NCBI GenBank assembly: GCA_028710565.1
Contig: JAQTTV010000012.1
Location: forward strand, 1-64,000
Length of the DNA: 64,000 nt
Direction of reading: 5' to 3'
From: Gallionella sp.
GTDB taxonomy: Bacteria; Pseudomonadota; Gammaproteobacteria; Burkholderiales; Gallionellaceae
Shown: in pieces, positions 48,651 to 58,700 of the stretch
Position numbering within the stretch: the first letter of the stretch is position 1
Layout: every line of letters starts with the position of its first letter
The notes under the pieces: generated by a model
The model's input: the letters and a program-made list of their open reading frames with translations, nothing else
What the model was told of the DNA's origin: nothing
The model's database searches: none
Position numbers and translations under genes: made by a program

Positions 48651-48950
48651 TTATAAAGCAGCCTCGTAATCCTGCCCGCCATGGAACACGCCGATGATAG
48701 ACACTCGATCCCCCTCGACCGCAAATGCAATCACGGTGCGTTTTTTGTAATGCGTGATGCGCAAATTAGGGCGAATATCATCGCGGCTTACGCTACGATA
48801 CGGAAAATGTTGCAGCCCCTCGCAATGTGCAACAATCGCTTGCGTATAGTGCTTGGCAACCATCGGTGATGCCGCAGCGGCGAGATAACGATAAAGTGCA
48901 ATAAGCTGTATTTGCGCTTCGGGCGTAAATTCGACGAGATAGCACATCAT
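48651..48950 (-). CDS. parE: ParE/RelE-superfamily toxin
   Basis: A 99-residue protein of the RelE/ParE fold. The N-terminal FTPEAQIQLIALYRYLA helices, the GLQHFPYRSVSRDDI turn and the C-terminal RTVIAFAVEGDRVSIIGVFHGGQDYEAAL strands match ParE, which poisons gyrase. The start overlaps the stop of the upstream antitoxin by four bases (ATGA). Its stop lies ten bases from the folK stop in convergent orientation. The frame is intact, so the pair is likely functional. Confidence 0.88.
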   Translation of the reverse strand: MMCYLVEFTPEAQIQLIALYRYLAAAASPMVAKHYTQAIVAHCEGLQHFPYRSVSRDDIRPNLRITHYKKRTVIAFAVEGDRVSIIGVFHGGQDYEAAL

Positions 48951-49213
48951 CTGTTTTCATATTCTGCCGCGAGAGCCTCCCGCACTTGCGCGATACTGAT
49001 GGCTCGTTCTGGATGTGCTTGTAACGCGTCGTAGGCTGAACCCACCTCTCGCTGTAACCAAGTCTCCATTGCCCGATCCCGCGCGATCAATGCACGCAGA
49101 CCATCGCGAATGACTTCGCTTTCACTTGCATATTCCCCTGCTGCCACCTTATTTTTCACCACACTTGCCATATCATTCGGCAGCGTGATACTAAATTGTT
49201 GTGTTGTGCGCAT
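48947..49213 (-). CDS. parD: ParD-type antitoxin
   Basis: An 88-residue ribbon-helix-helix protein. Residues 4-40 (TQQFSITLPNDMASVVKNKV, then YASESEVIRDGLRAL) form the DNA-binding RHH fold of CopG/ParD repressors. The C-terminal part (WLQREVGSAYDALQAHPER, then EYENR) is the toxin-binding tail. The ATG at 49213 has AAGGAG upstream; an upstream start at 49234 is less likely. It precedes parE with a four-base overlap and would repress the operon. Confidence 0.9.
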   Translation of the reverse strand: MRTTQQFSITLPNDMASVVKNKVAAGEYASESEVIRDGLRALIARDRAMETWLQREVGSAYDALQAHPERAISIAQVREALAAEYENR

Positions 49214-49465
49214 GATGAACTCCTTGAGAATCAATAGGATTTAATCCTACATTATTTGCAACTGTTGTGCTATGACGATGTAAGATAAAGCGCGAATGTC
49301 ATTTGGCATCATGTGCTAAATATCTGCATAGGATGATGGGAATGTATAAAAACCTGAGCAAGTCACTCAATATCCCCTAAAATCTCCCCCTGTGTATTCA
49401 TGCACAAATTCCCTCTGCCGCCAGCGGATGAGGGGAGTAATCCACCTAAATTCGAGAATTCCATC

Positions 49466-50257
49466 ATGCGCACCACCCTGACCCAGCTCCACGCCCTGCA
49501 TACCCAAGCGCAAAAAATCGCCATGTTGACTTGCTACGATGCCAGCTTTGCCGCCTTGCTGGAGTCACAAGGCGTGGATGTGCTGCTGGTTGGTGATTCG
49601 CTGGGCATGGTGTTGCAAGGCCATGAAACCACTTTGCCCGTCAGCCTTGCCGATATGATTTATCACACGGCATGCGTGGCGCGGGGGGCAAAAAAGGCTT
49701 TTATCATCAGCGATATGCCATTCGGTACATCACAAGTCAGTCCGCAAAAAACCTTTGAACATGCCGTGCAACTGATGGCAGCGGGCGCGCAAATGGTCAA
49801 ATTAGAAGGCGGGATGGAGATGTTGGAAACCGTCCAATTCCTAAGTTCACGCGGGATTCCTGTGTGCGCCCATATCGGGCTAACCCCGCAATCCGTACAC
49901 CAACTGGGCGGCTATCGGGTGCAAGGCAAAGAAGCCTCCGCCGCGCAACGTTTGTTGGATGCCGCCCTCGCACTGGAACACGCGGGCGCGGGAATGATCG
50001 TGTTGGAGCTGGTGCCTGCGGTATTGGCAGCGGACATCACCACTCAGCTTGCCATTCCCACCATCGGCATCGGCGCGGGGGCATCGTGTTCGGGGCAAGT
50101 GCTGGTGCTGCACGACATGTTGGATGTGTTCCCTGGCAAGAAACCGCGCTTCGTGAAAAATTTTATGCAGGATGCTGATTCCATTGCTGATGCCGTGGCG
50201 CATTACGTGGCGGAAGTCAAAGCGCGAACTTTCCCCGCTGAAGCACATAGCTTCTAA
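49466..50257 (+). CDS. panB: 3-methyl-2-oxobutanoate hydroxymethyltransferase
   Basis: A 263-residue enzyme that makes ketopantoate for pantothenate and CoA. The blocks [13 protein letters not shown] and [15 protein letters not shown] carry the metal-binding Asp, and the [20 protein letters not shown] and [18 protein letters not shown] segments are characteristic. The ATG at 49466 gives the family N-terminus MRTTLTQL; an earlier ATG at 49400 adds an unrelated leader. The usual partner panC does not follow; instead there is a palindromic repeat and a convergent gene. Confidence 0.96.
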   Translation: MRTTLTQLHALHTQAQKIAMLTCYDASFAALLESQGVDVLLVGDSLGMVLQGHETTLPVSLADMIYHTACVARGAKKAFIISDMPFGTSQVSPQKTFEHAVQLMAAGAQMVKLEGGMEMLETVQFLSSRGIPVCAHIGLTPQSVHQLGGYRVQGKEASAAQRLLDAALALEHAGAGMIVLELVPAVLAADITTQLAIPTIGIGAGASCSGQVLVLHDMLDVFPGKKPRFVKNFMQDADSIADAVAHYVAEVKARTFPAEAHSF

Positions 50258-50272
50258 CAACCTAGGGAAACC

Positions 50273-50402
50273 TTGATTAAATCCGTTCGCCCTGATCCGT
50301 GAGCTTGTCGAACGGTCGAAGGGGGGCGGATTTAACCCCCTGATTTTATAAATCTTCCGTTCATGGTTCGACAGGCTCTCCACGAACGGAAGATTTAATC
50401 AA
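50273..50402. repeat. Palindromic dispersed repeat of about 130 bp, copy B
   Basis: TTGATTAAATC at the left end and GATTTAATCAA at the right end are perfect inverted repeats. Between them are CCGTTCGCCCTGATCCGTGA, then CTTGTCGAACGGTCGAAGG, and later TTCATGGTTCGACAGGCTC. Copy A lies at 42275-42408. It fills the gap between the convergent panB and sthA genes and may stop transcription from both sides. Confidence 0.8.
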
Positions 50403-50438
50403 CGTCTCACTAACTTGATCGTGGCGCACACACAGAAT

Positions 50439-51824
50439 TTACGGCTTTAATTGATGCACACAATCCAACGCTGCTAATTTGTAACATTCCGCCAGCGTGG
50501 GGTAATTAAACACATTTTTGATTAAGTCGCGCACGCTGCCGTTGAGGTTCATCACCAATTGCCCGATGTGGATCAGCTCACTGGCTTGTTCGCCAACAAT
50601 GTGTACCCCCAGAATTTTCTCGGTTTCGGCATGGATAATGAGTTTCAGCAGCCCTTGATTGTCACCAATGATTTGTCCACGTGCACTGTCTTTGAAGTAA
50701 GTGCGTCCGACCACATAGGGGATATTGGCTTGCTGTACTTCTTTCTCGGTTTGTCCCACGTAGGAAATTTCGGGGATGGTGTAAACCGCCATCGGTAAAT
50801 TTTCTGCCGTGATGTGTTGCTCGCCGCCAAAGGCATACAGCACCGCCGCCCGCCCTTGCTCCATGCCAGTCGAGGCCAGCGCGGGGCGACCGATCAAATC
50901 GCCCACCGCAAAAATATGCGGCACGCTGGTTTGAAAGTGTTGATTCACTTCCAACCAACCCGCTTGCGTAACAATGCCCGCCTGTTCTACCTGCAATTTT
51001 TCAAAATTCGGCTCTCTACCTTGGGCATAAAACACCGCATCGGCATAAATTTCTTTGCCGCTCGCCAAATGCGTCAGCGTGCCTACGCCCTCGTGGGTGA
51101 TCTGCTGCACTTTTTCTTGCATCATAAACGTCACCCCCATGCTGATGAGGCTGTCCTCCAGCACGGCGACCACATCTTCGGACAGGTAAGTCAGCAAACG
51201 TTCATGGCTATCCACCACGGTGACCCGCACACCGAGCGCGGCGAAAATAGAGACGAACTCGCACGCGATCACCCCACCGCCCACCACCAGTAAACTTTCG
51301 GGCAAATGGCGCAAATTGAGGATGGAGGTGGAATCCAGCACGGTTTTTTTATCAAACGGAATATGGGCAGGGCGACGCGGACGTGAACCTGATGCCAGAA
51401 TAATGACTTGGGCGGAAATCAATCTTTGTTTGTCAGACGCGTCCGTTACTTTTAACGTGTGCGCATCGACAAAAGCCGCTTCCCCAGGAATCAGTGCCAC
51501 CCCCAAACGTAGGATGCGTTGCAAAATCACCGATTCCTGTTGCGCAATCACCATTTCTTTACGACGCACCGCTTCCGCCAACAGACCATGTCGCGTGCGC
51601 CCATCGGGTGCGAGTGCTTGGCGCATTCCACCTGCACCCGCACGTGACAGCAAATATGCTACTTCGCGCAAAGCTTTGCTGGGGATGGTGCCTGTTTGCA
51701 GCCCCGCGCCGCCAATTTTAGTTTTGCGTTCGATAATCGCCACACGTTTACCCATACGTGCCGCTTGCCATGCTGCATGTTGCCCAGCGGGTCCTGAACC
51801 AATAATCAGTACGTCGTAATCCAT
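50439..51824 (-). CDS. sthA: Soluble pyridine nucleotide transhydrogenase
   Basis: A 461-residue flavoprotein that passes hydride between NADPH and NAD. The N-terminal FAD fold VLIIGSGPAGQHAAWQAA is followed by GGAGLQTGTIPSKALRE, where the redox-active Cys pair of dihydrolipoamide dehydrogenase is absent. This is the mark of the transhydrogenase rather than Lpd. The NAD-binding loop LLVVGGGVIACEF and the dimer-interface tail (HIVGEQASELIHIGQLVMN, then FNYPTLAECYK) are intact. The ATG at 51824 starts MDYDVLIIG. It is divergent from argB and convergent with panB. Confidence 0.93.
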   Translation of the reverse strand: MDYDVLIIGSGPAGQHAAWQAARMGKRVAIIERKTKIGGAGLQTGTIPSKALREVAYLLSRAGAGGMRQALAPDGRTRHGLLAEAVRRKEMVIAQQESVILQRILRLGVALIPGEAAFVDAHTLKVTDASDKQRLISAQVIILASGSRPRRPAHIPFDKKTVLDSTSILNLRHLPESLLVVGGGVIACEFVSIFAALGVRVTVVDSHERLLTYLSEDVVAVLEDSLISMGVTFMMQEKVQQITHEGVGTLTHLASGKEIYADAVFYAQGREPNFEKLQVEQAGIVTQAGWLEVNQHFQTSVPHIFAVGDLIGRPALASTGMEQGRAAVLYAFGGEQHITAENLPMAVYTIPEISYVGQTEKEVQQANIPYVVGRTYFKDSARGQIIGDNQGLLKLIIHAETEKILGVHIVGEQASELIHIGQLVMNLNGSVRDLIKNVFNYPTLAECYKLAALDCVHQLKP

Positions 51825-51990
51825 GCTCGTTGTCCTTGTCGCGTTGAGACGGGACGATACGACCCGTGTGCGAAGCAGTCATCCTACTCTAAATTTAACG
51901 CAGTTAGATTTCGTTAGCATGAAAAGCTGTGTTCGGCGGATGATAAGCGCGTCATAAATTCGTACCGAATTATTCACAGTGCTGGTGTAA

Positions 51991-52905
<915 letters not shown>

Positions 52906-52911
52906 TGAAGA

Positions 52912-52992
52912 ATGTGAAATGTGAAATGTGAAAAGTGAGAAGTGAAATGTATGGGTGTGCGACGGTGTGTTTCACATTTCACCTTTCACCAA
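52912..52992. repeat. GTGAAAT heptamer tandem repeats with an inverted counterpart
   Basis: Directly after argB there are several tandem GTGAAAT-type units (52914-52950, with variants such as GTGAAAAGTGAGAAG). About 20 bases later the complement appears as TTTCACATTTCACCTTTCACC (52970-52990). The arms can pair into a long imperfect hairpin. The pattern resembles short tandemly repeated heptamers known from other bacteria. Confidence 0.75.
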
Positions 52993-53038
52993 GCTGCGCA
53001 GCAGCGCATCACCCGTCACCCTTCACCGAAAATAATAT

Positions 53039-53713
53039 ATGCCCCCAAAACTGTGGATTTTTGATCTGGATGACACGCTGCACAATGCCAGCGCGTCTAT
53101 TTTTCCGCATATCAATCGCAGCATGACGGCGTATTTGCAACGGCATTTGCAACTGGATGAAGCGGCGGCGAATGCATTGCGGGTGGATTATTGGCATCGA
53201 TACGGTTCAACCTTGACAGGGCTGATGCGGCATCACGGCACCAACCCGCATCATTTTCTGTGGCACACTCATCAATTCCCAGACTTGGCGAATCAAGTGT
53301 TGCGTAAGCCGCGTTTGCGTCATATTTTGCAACAATTACCTGCTAAAAAGATGGTGTTTTCCAATGGGCCACAGGCTTATGCGCAGGCGGTGTTGAAACT
53401 GATGAAGATTGATGACTTGTTCGAGGAAGTAATGACCTTGGAACATGTCAATTTCTTGGCCAAACCACACCATTTTGGCTTTTTTCGCTTGTTGAAAAAA
53501 CACCGAGTCACACCTACGCAATGTGTGATGGTAGAAGATAGCTTGGCTAATTTACGCACGGCGAAACGACTGGGCATGCGTACGGTGTGGATCAATTCGG
53601 GCACGCGTCAGCCCGCGTGGGTGGATGTCAAACTCCGTGATGCGACGCAATTGTCACGTGTCTTACCGCGTTTGAATGGAAGAAACAAAAATGGCAACGA
53701 AAAACAACGATAA
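53039..53713 (+). CDS. HAD-superfamily pyrimidine 5'-nucleotidase-like phosphatase
   Basis: A 224-residue haloacid-dehalogenase phosphatase. Motif I is WIFDLDDTLHNA with the nucleophile Asp, motif II is MVFSNGP, motif III is AKPHHFGF with its Lys, and motif IV is VMVEDSLANL. The small cap (HINRSMTAYLQRHLQLD) and overall match fit the pyrimidine 5'-nucleotidase group, which dephosphorylates UMP or CMP-like compounds. It runs into slmA with a 23-base overlap, so the two are expressed together; the same argB-HAD-slmA order is seen in other gammaproteobacteria. Confidence 0.88.
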   Translation: MPPKLWIFDLDDTLHNASASIFPHINRSMTAYLQRHLQLDEAAANALRVDYWHRYGSTLTGLMRHHGTNPHHFLWHTHQFPDLANQVLRKPRLRHILQQLPAKKMVFSNGPQAYAQAVLKLMKIDDLFEEVMTLEHVNFLAKPHHFGFFRLLKKHRVTPTQCVMVEDSLANLRTAKRLGMRTVWINSGTRQPAWVDVKLRDATQLSRVLPRLNGRNKNGNEKQR

Positions 53714-54281
53714 AAAATTACAGATTTTGCAAGCCGTCGCGGCGATGTTGGAGCAGCCCAATGGCTCAAAAATCACCACGGCGGCATTGGCGAAACGCTT
53801 GGGCGTGTCCGAAGCTGCGTTGTATCGACATTTCGCCAGCAAAGCGCAGATGTTCGAGGGCTTGATCGAATTTATTGAGCAGACCTTGTTTGGGTTGATT
53901 AACAAAATCACCTTAGATGAGAAAAATGGCATTCAACAAGCGCGGGCAATTTTGAGTTTATTGTTGGGTTTTGCGCAGCACAATCATGGCATGACGCGGG
54001 TGTTGACGGGCGATGCGTTGGTGAATGAGGACGAACGCTTGCAACAGCGCATCAATCAGTTGTTGGATAGATTGGAAAGCACCTTAAAACAATCGTTGCG
54101 CATGGCGATGGTGCAACAAGAATTGGACGCGGCAACCGATGTCAGCGCGCACGCCAATGTCCTGCTGTGCTTTGTGCTTGGGCGTTGGCAACAGTTCGCC
54201 AAAAGCAATTTTGCGCGTGATCCGCTGGAAATGTGGGCGGTGCAAGCGGCGTTTTTGTTGCCCTGTGTGCAGAAGGCGTAA
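53691..54281 (+). CDS. slmA: Nucleoid occlusion factor SlmA
   Basis: A 196-residue TetR-type protein that binds specific chromosomal sites and blocks FtsZ assembly over the nucleoid. The helix-turn-helix is ITTAALAKRLGVSEAALYRHFASK (about 34-57). The following helix SLIEFIE-like segment (GLIEFIEQTLFGLINKI) and LTGDALVNEDERLQQRINQL match SlmA rather than other TetR repressors. The ATG at 53691 has GGAAGA upstream; another ATG at 53676 would add five residues. The FtsZ tail peptide that SlmA binds is present in this genome's ftsZ. Confidence 0.93.
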   Translation: MATKNNDKKLQILQAVAAMLEQPNGSKITTAALAKRLGVSEAALYRHFASKAQMFEGLIEFIEQTLFGLINKITLDEKNGIQQARAILSLLLGFAQHNHGMTRVLTGDALVNEDERLQQRINQLLDRLESTLKQSLRMAMVQQELDAATDVSAHANVLLCFVLGRWQQFAKSNFARDPLEMWAVQAAFLLPCVQKA

Positions 54282-54286
54282 TCTTA

Positions 54287-54449
54287 ACTAGTCGTTAGCT
54301 ATTAGTCGCTAGTCGTTAGTTGATAGCTTGTGGGGTGGAGATATGCTCGTATCCACAATTTTTGCATATTCAGCTAGGCATACTCAACCCTCCCTAGCGA
54401 CTACCAACTAACGACTAACAGCTAACAGCTAACAGCTAACGACTAATGA
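54287..54449. repeat. CTAACAG/CTAACGA tandem repeats forming a large imperfect hairpin
   Basis: Left arm 54287-54322 consists of AGTCGTTAGCTATTAGTCGC-type units. Right arm 54392-54449 consists of CAACTAACGACTAACAGC followed by repeated TAACAGC units and CTAACGACTAATG. The right arm is close to the reverse complement of the left, with extra heptamer copies. It separates slmA from the DAHP synthase gene. Confidence 0.75.
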
Positions 54450-54482
54450 TTACCAACCAAACAACCTACTCAAGGAATAACC

Positions 54483-55595
54483 ATGATTTTGATTCTGAAT
54501 GCGGCGGTCACCGAACAGTCGCCTGATTTCCAATTGTTGAAATCACGTTTGCAAGACTACGCGGGCGTGCAGGTACGGGTACATGTCGAAAAAGGTGCCG
54601 AACAAGACCTCACGGAAATTTATTTAATCGGCAACACCAAATCACTGGATATGGCGGAAATGCAGGGCTTGCCAGCGGTGGCGCGTGTGGTGCGAGTGTC
54701 GGAAGAATATCGCATTTTAGGTCGGCATAAAGACGACCAACGCCCCAGCCATTTTGAATACAACGGCGTGCGTTTTGGGCAAGATACGCTGAATGTGTTT
54801 GCAGGCTTGTGCGCCGTGGATAATCGCGAACACGTCGAAATCATGCTCAAAGCCGTGCGCGACAACGGACAAGTATGCACGCGCATGGGCGCGTACAAAC
54901 CGCGCACCAGCCCGTATGCTTTTCAAGGTCATGGTAAAAACTGCCTGCCTTATGTGTTTGAATTAGCTGGAAAATACGGCATAAAAGTCATGGCGATGGA
55001 AATCACCCATGAATCTCATCTGAATGAAATTCGTGAAGCCCTGCATCAAACGGGCAATCCCACGGGTGTGATGTTGCAAATTGGCACGCGCAACACTCAA
55101 AATTTTGAGCTGCTGAAAATCGTCGGTCGCCAAACCGAAATGCCTGTGCTGTTGAAACGCGGCTTCGGCATTACCTTGGACGAGTCGCTCAACGCGGCGG
55201 AGTATTTGGCTTCCGAAGGCAATCGCAATGTGGTGTTCTGCCTGCGCGGCATGAAAACCAATATGGGCGATCCGCATCGCAACTTTGTCGATTTCTCCCA
55301 CGTCCCCGTGGTCAAACGCCTGACGCGTATGCCCGTGTGCGTCGATCCTTCGCATTCCGTCGGCACACGCGCCGCGTCGCCCGATGGCATTATGGACATG
55401 CTGCATGTGACCGCGCAGGGCGTGTTGGCGGGCGCAAATATGGTGTTGGTGGATTTTCACCCACAACCGCCCAAAGCCTTGGTCGATGGTCCGCAAGCCA
55501 TGTTGTTGAAAGAATTGCCTTATTTCTTAGAAGACGTGCAAATTGCCCGCGAAGCCTATCTCAAGCGCGTCGCACTGCGTCAGCGTCAAGGGTGA
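54483..55595 (+). CDS. aroF: 3-deoxy-7-phosphoheptulonate (DAHP) synthase, type I-beta
   Basis: A 370-residue enzyme condensing phosphoenolpyruvate and erythrose 4-phosphate at the entry to the shikimate pathway. An N-terminal ferredoxin-like regulatory domain (about 1-75) precedes the barrel, as in Bacillus/Thermotoga-type (I-beta) enzymes rather than the E. coli AroFGH type I-alpha. Active-site blocks are GAYKPRTSPYAFQG, VLLKRGFG, PVCVDPSHSVGTR and GANMVLVDFHPQPPKALVDG. AAGGAATAACC precedes the ATG. It stands alone between two repeat regions. Confidence 0.93.
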   Translation: MILILNAAVTEQSPDFQLLKSRLQDYAGVQVRVHVEKGAEQDLTEIYLIGNTKSLDMAEMQGLPAVARVVRVSEEYRILGRHKDDQRPSHFEYNGVRFGQDTLNVFAGLCAVDNREHVEIMLKAVRDNGQVCTRMGAYKPRTSPYAFQGHGKNCLPYVFELAGKYGIKVMAMEITHESHLNEIREALHQTGNPTGVMLQIGTRNTQNFELLKIVGRQTEMPVLLKRGFGITLDESLNAAEYLASEGNRNVVFCLRGMKTNMGDPHRNFVDFSHVPVVKRLTRMPVCVDPSHSVGTRAASPDGIMDMLHVTAQGVLAGANMVLVDFHPQPPKALVDGPQAMLLKELPYFLEDVQIAREAYLKRVALRQRQG

Positions 55596-55653
55596 TTGGG
55601 CAAATGTGAATACGCATTAACTTAATGAAAAAAACCTTGCAACACATCGCTGC

Positions 55654-55700
55654 TTCTCCCCTCGCCCACTGGTGGGAGAGGGGCTGGGGGAGAGGGGGTT
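55654..55700. repeat. G+C-rich dispersed hairpin repeat, copy 2 (before hrpA)
   Basis: CTTCTCCCCTCGCCCACTGG is followed by TGGGAGAGGGGCTGGGGG and AGAGGG. The inverted core CTCGCCCACTGGTGGGAG forms a hairpin. It lies about 43 bases upstream of the hrpA start. Related copies are at 38716, 57420 and 59487. Confidence 0.8.
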
Positions 55701-55742
55701 TAGCTTCCCGAATACCCCGCAACCGCTATCCTAAAGTACACC

Positions 55743-58700
55743 ATGTCTGAAAAAACTTTGTCTCCTCTGGCGCAACGCCGACTAGCCCGTGTCGCTGCCT
55801 TAACTCAAATTGAATTCCCCGCCGATTTACCCGTCGTTGCCAAACGCGAGGTGTTAGCAAAAGCCATTCAAGACCATCAAGTTGTCATCGTCTGCGGCGA
55901 AACGGGTTCTGGCAAAACCACGCAGTTACCTAAAATTTGTTTGCAATTGGGGCGCGGGGTGTTGGGCTGCATCGGGCACACGCAACCCAGACGGGTGGCG
56001 GCGCGCACGATGGCGACGCGCATTGCTGCTGAATTGAAAACCGAATTGGGCGGCATGGTCGGCTACAAAGTGCGTTTTCACGACAAAGTGTCACCCGATA
56101 CCAATATCAAATTGATGACCGACGGGATTTTGTTGGCGGAAATCCACAGCGATCCGCTGCTGCGCCAATACGACACCATCATCATCGACGAGGCGCACGA
56201 GCGCAGTTTGAATATTGATTTCTTGCTTGGTTATTTGAAACAACTGCTGCCGCGTCGCCGCGATTTGAAGCTGATTATCACCTCCGCGACCCTAGACGCG
56301 GATCGCTTTGCCAAGCATTTTGGCGCGCAAGTCATTGAAGTATCAGGAAGAAGTTATCCCGTGGAAACGCGTTACCGCCCGTTGGAAGTCAACGAAGATG
56401 GCGACTTGCCCGATTTGCCCAAAGCCATCAGCCACGCGCTGGATGAATTGGCGGCGGGCGGCTTGCGCGGCGATGTGCTGGTGTTTTTGCCAGGCGAACG
56501 CGAAATCCGCGACACCGCCGAAGCCTTACGCAAACACCATCCCAAAGGCATAGAAGTATTACCCCTGTTTTCGCGCCTGTCCGCAGCCGAGCAAGACCGC
56601 GTGTTCAAAGTTGGCAACCAGCGGCGCGTGGTGCTGGCAACCAACGTGGCGGAAACCTCGCTCACCGTGCCGAATATTGGCTATGTGATCGACTGCGGCT
56701 TGGCGCGCATGAACCGCTACAGCATTCGCCAAAAAGTCGAACAATTGCACATCGAAAAAATTTCCCAAGCCGCCGCCAACCAACGCGCAGGGCGGTGCGG
56801 ACGGGTGATGAGCGGGATTTGCGTGCGCTTGTACGACGAAGCGGATTTCGCGCTGCGCGATGCCTTCACCGATCCCGAAATTTTCCGCGTGTCCTTGGCG
56901 ACGGTGATTTTGCGCATGAGCGCGCTGCAATTAGGCGACATCGCCGCCTTCCCGTTTATCGAACCGCCCACGCCGCGCATGATTGCCGATGGCTATCAAT
57001 TGTTGGACGAGCTGAATGCTTTGGATGACCAACGCCAGCTCACCCCGCTGGGTCACGAACTCGCCAAACTCCCGCTTGATCCAAAAATCGCCCGTTTGTT
57101 ATTGGCGGGACGCGATTTCCATTGCCTAACCGAAATTCTGATTATCGCCAGTGCCTTGTCGGTGCAAGACCCGCGTGACCGCCCGATGGAACGGCAAGAA
57201 GCCGCCGATGCCGCGCACAAACGCTTTGCCGATGAACGCTCGGACTTTTTGGCATTTCTCAAAATTTGGGCATGGTTTGAGCAAGCCATCGCGCATAAAA
57301 AATCCAATCGCTTATTAGCCGAAGCCTGTCGCGACGCGTTTTTATCCCCGCTGCGCCTACGCGAATGGCGCGAATTGCACCAACAATTGCACGCCCAAGT
57401 GTCCGAAATGGGTATGTTCAGCTCCCCTCGCCCGCACGCGGGAGAGGGGCAGGGGGAGAGGGCTGCGACTTACGAGCAAATCCACAAAGCCTTGTTGTGC
57501 GGGCTGTTGGGCAATATCGGCATGAAAGCGGTGGAGGGCAACGAATATCTCGGCGCACGCGGCATTAAATTTTTCATTGCACCGAATTCGGTATTGGCGA
57601 AAAAAGGCTCGAAATGGGTGATGGCGGGCGAGTTAATGGAAACCCATCGCTTGTACGCCCGCACCGTGGCGCGCATCGAAGTGGAATGGTTGGAAGAAGT
57701 CGGCAAGCATTTGATTAAGCGGCATTATTATGATCCGCATTGGGAGAAAAAGCCCGCGCAAGTCAACGCTTACGAGCGCAGCACCTTACACGGCTTGTTG
57801 CTGAATCCGAAAAAACGCGTGCATTACGGCCCGATGAACCCCGTCGAAGCGCGGGAAATTTTCATTCGCCAAGCCTTGGTGGAAGGCGAATTTGACACGC
57901 GTGCGCCGTTTTTTGCCCACAATCAAAAGCTGATTCACGACATCGAAACGCTGGAACACAAAGCCCGCCGCCCCGATGTATTGGTCGATGACGAGCTGAT
58001 TTACGCGTTTTACGACAGCCGCGTGGGGGCGGAATTGCACAATGGTGCGGCGTTTGAAGTGTGGCGCAAAGAGGCCGAACGCGCCAACCCCAAGTTGTTG
58101 TACCTGAAAAAAGACGACTTGATGCGCCACGAAGCGGCGGGCATCACCACCGACCAATTCCCGCCGCAACTGGTGATGAACCAAGTCAGCTACGCGCTGG
58201 CGTATCATTTTTCGCCAGGGAAAAACGACGACGGCATCACGCTCACCGTGCCGATTGCGCTGATTAACCAAGTGATTGCGGCGCGTTGTGAATGGCTCGT
58301 GCCTGGCATTTTGGCGGAAAAAGTCACGCAATTGGTGAAGACCTTGCCGCAAAAATTGCGCCGCCATTGCGTGCCTGTGCCTGAATTTGCCGCCGAATTT
58401 TGCCGCGCCGTGCCCGCCAGCAACACACCGTTGTTGCAAGCCTTGACGCGCTACATCCGCGAACAAAAACAAGTCGATCCGCCGCTGGACGCGTATCGCT
58501 TGGAACAATTGCCACCGCATTTGCTGATGAATTTCCGCGTGGTGGATGAACACGGGCGGCAACTGGGCATGAGCCGCCACTTCGCCGAATTGCACGAGCA
58601 ACTCGCCCCGCGCACAGCACCTGCCGTGATCGAAAAGGAAAACAAAACCGCCGACGCACCCGAAGTGCGCTACACCGCGTGGACATTTGGCGACTTCGCC

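Noticed and set aside
50439-51824. Dihydrolipoamide dehydrogenase
   Set aside because: The redox-active Cys pair is missing and the GTIPSKALRE context fits the transhydrogenase.
52914-54449. Possible CRISPR array from the repeated short units
   Set aside because: Units are seven bases and contiguous, with no spacers and no cas genes nearby.
57420-57470. Intein or programmed frameshift in hrpA
   Set aside because: The insert is only about 15 codons, keeps the frame and matches an intergenic repeat.
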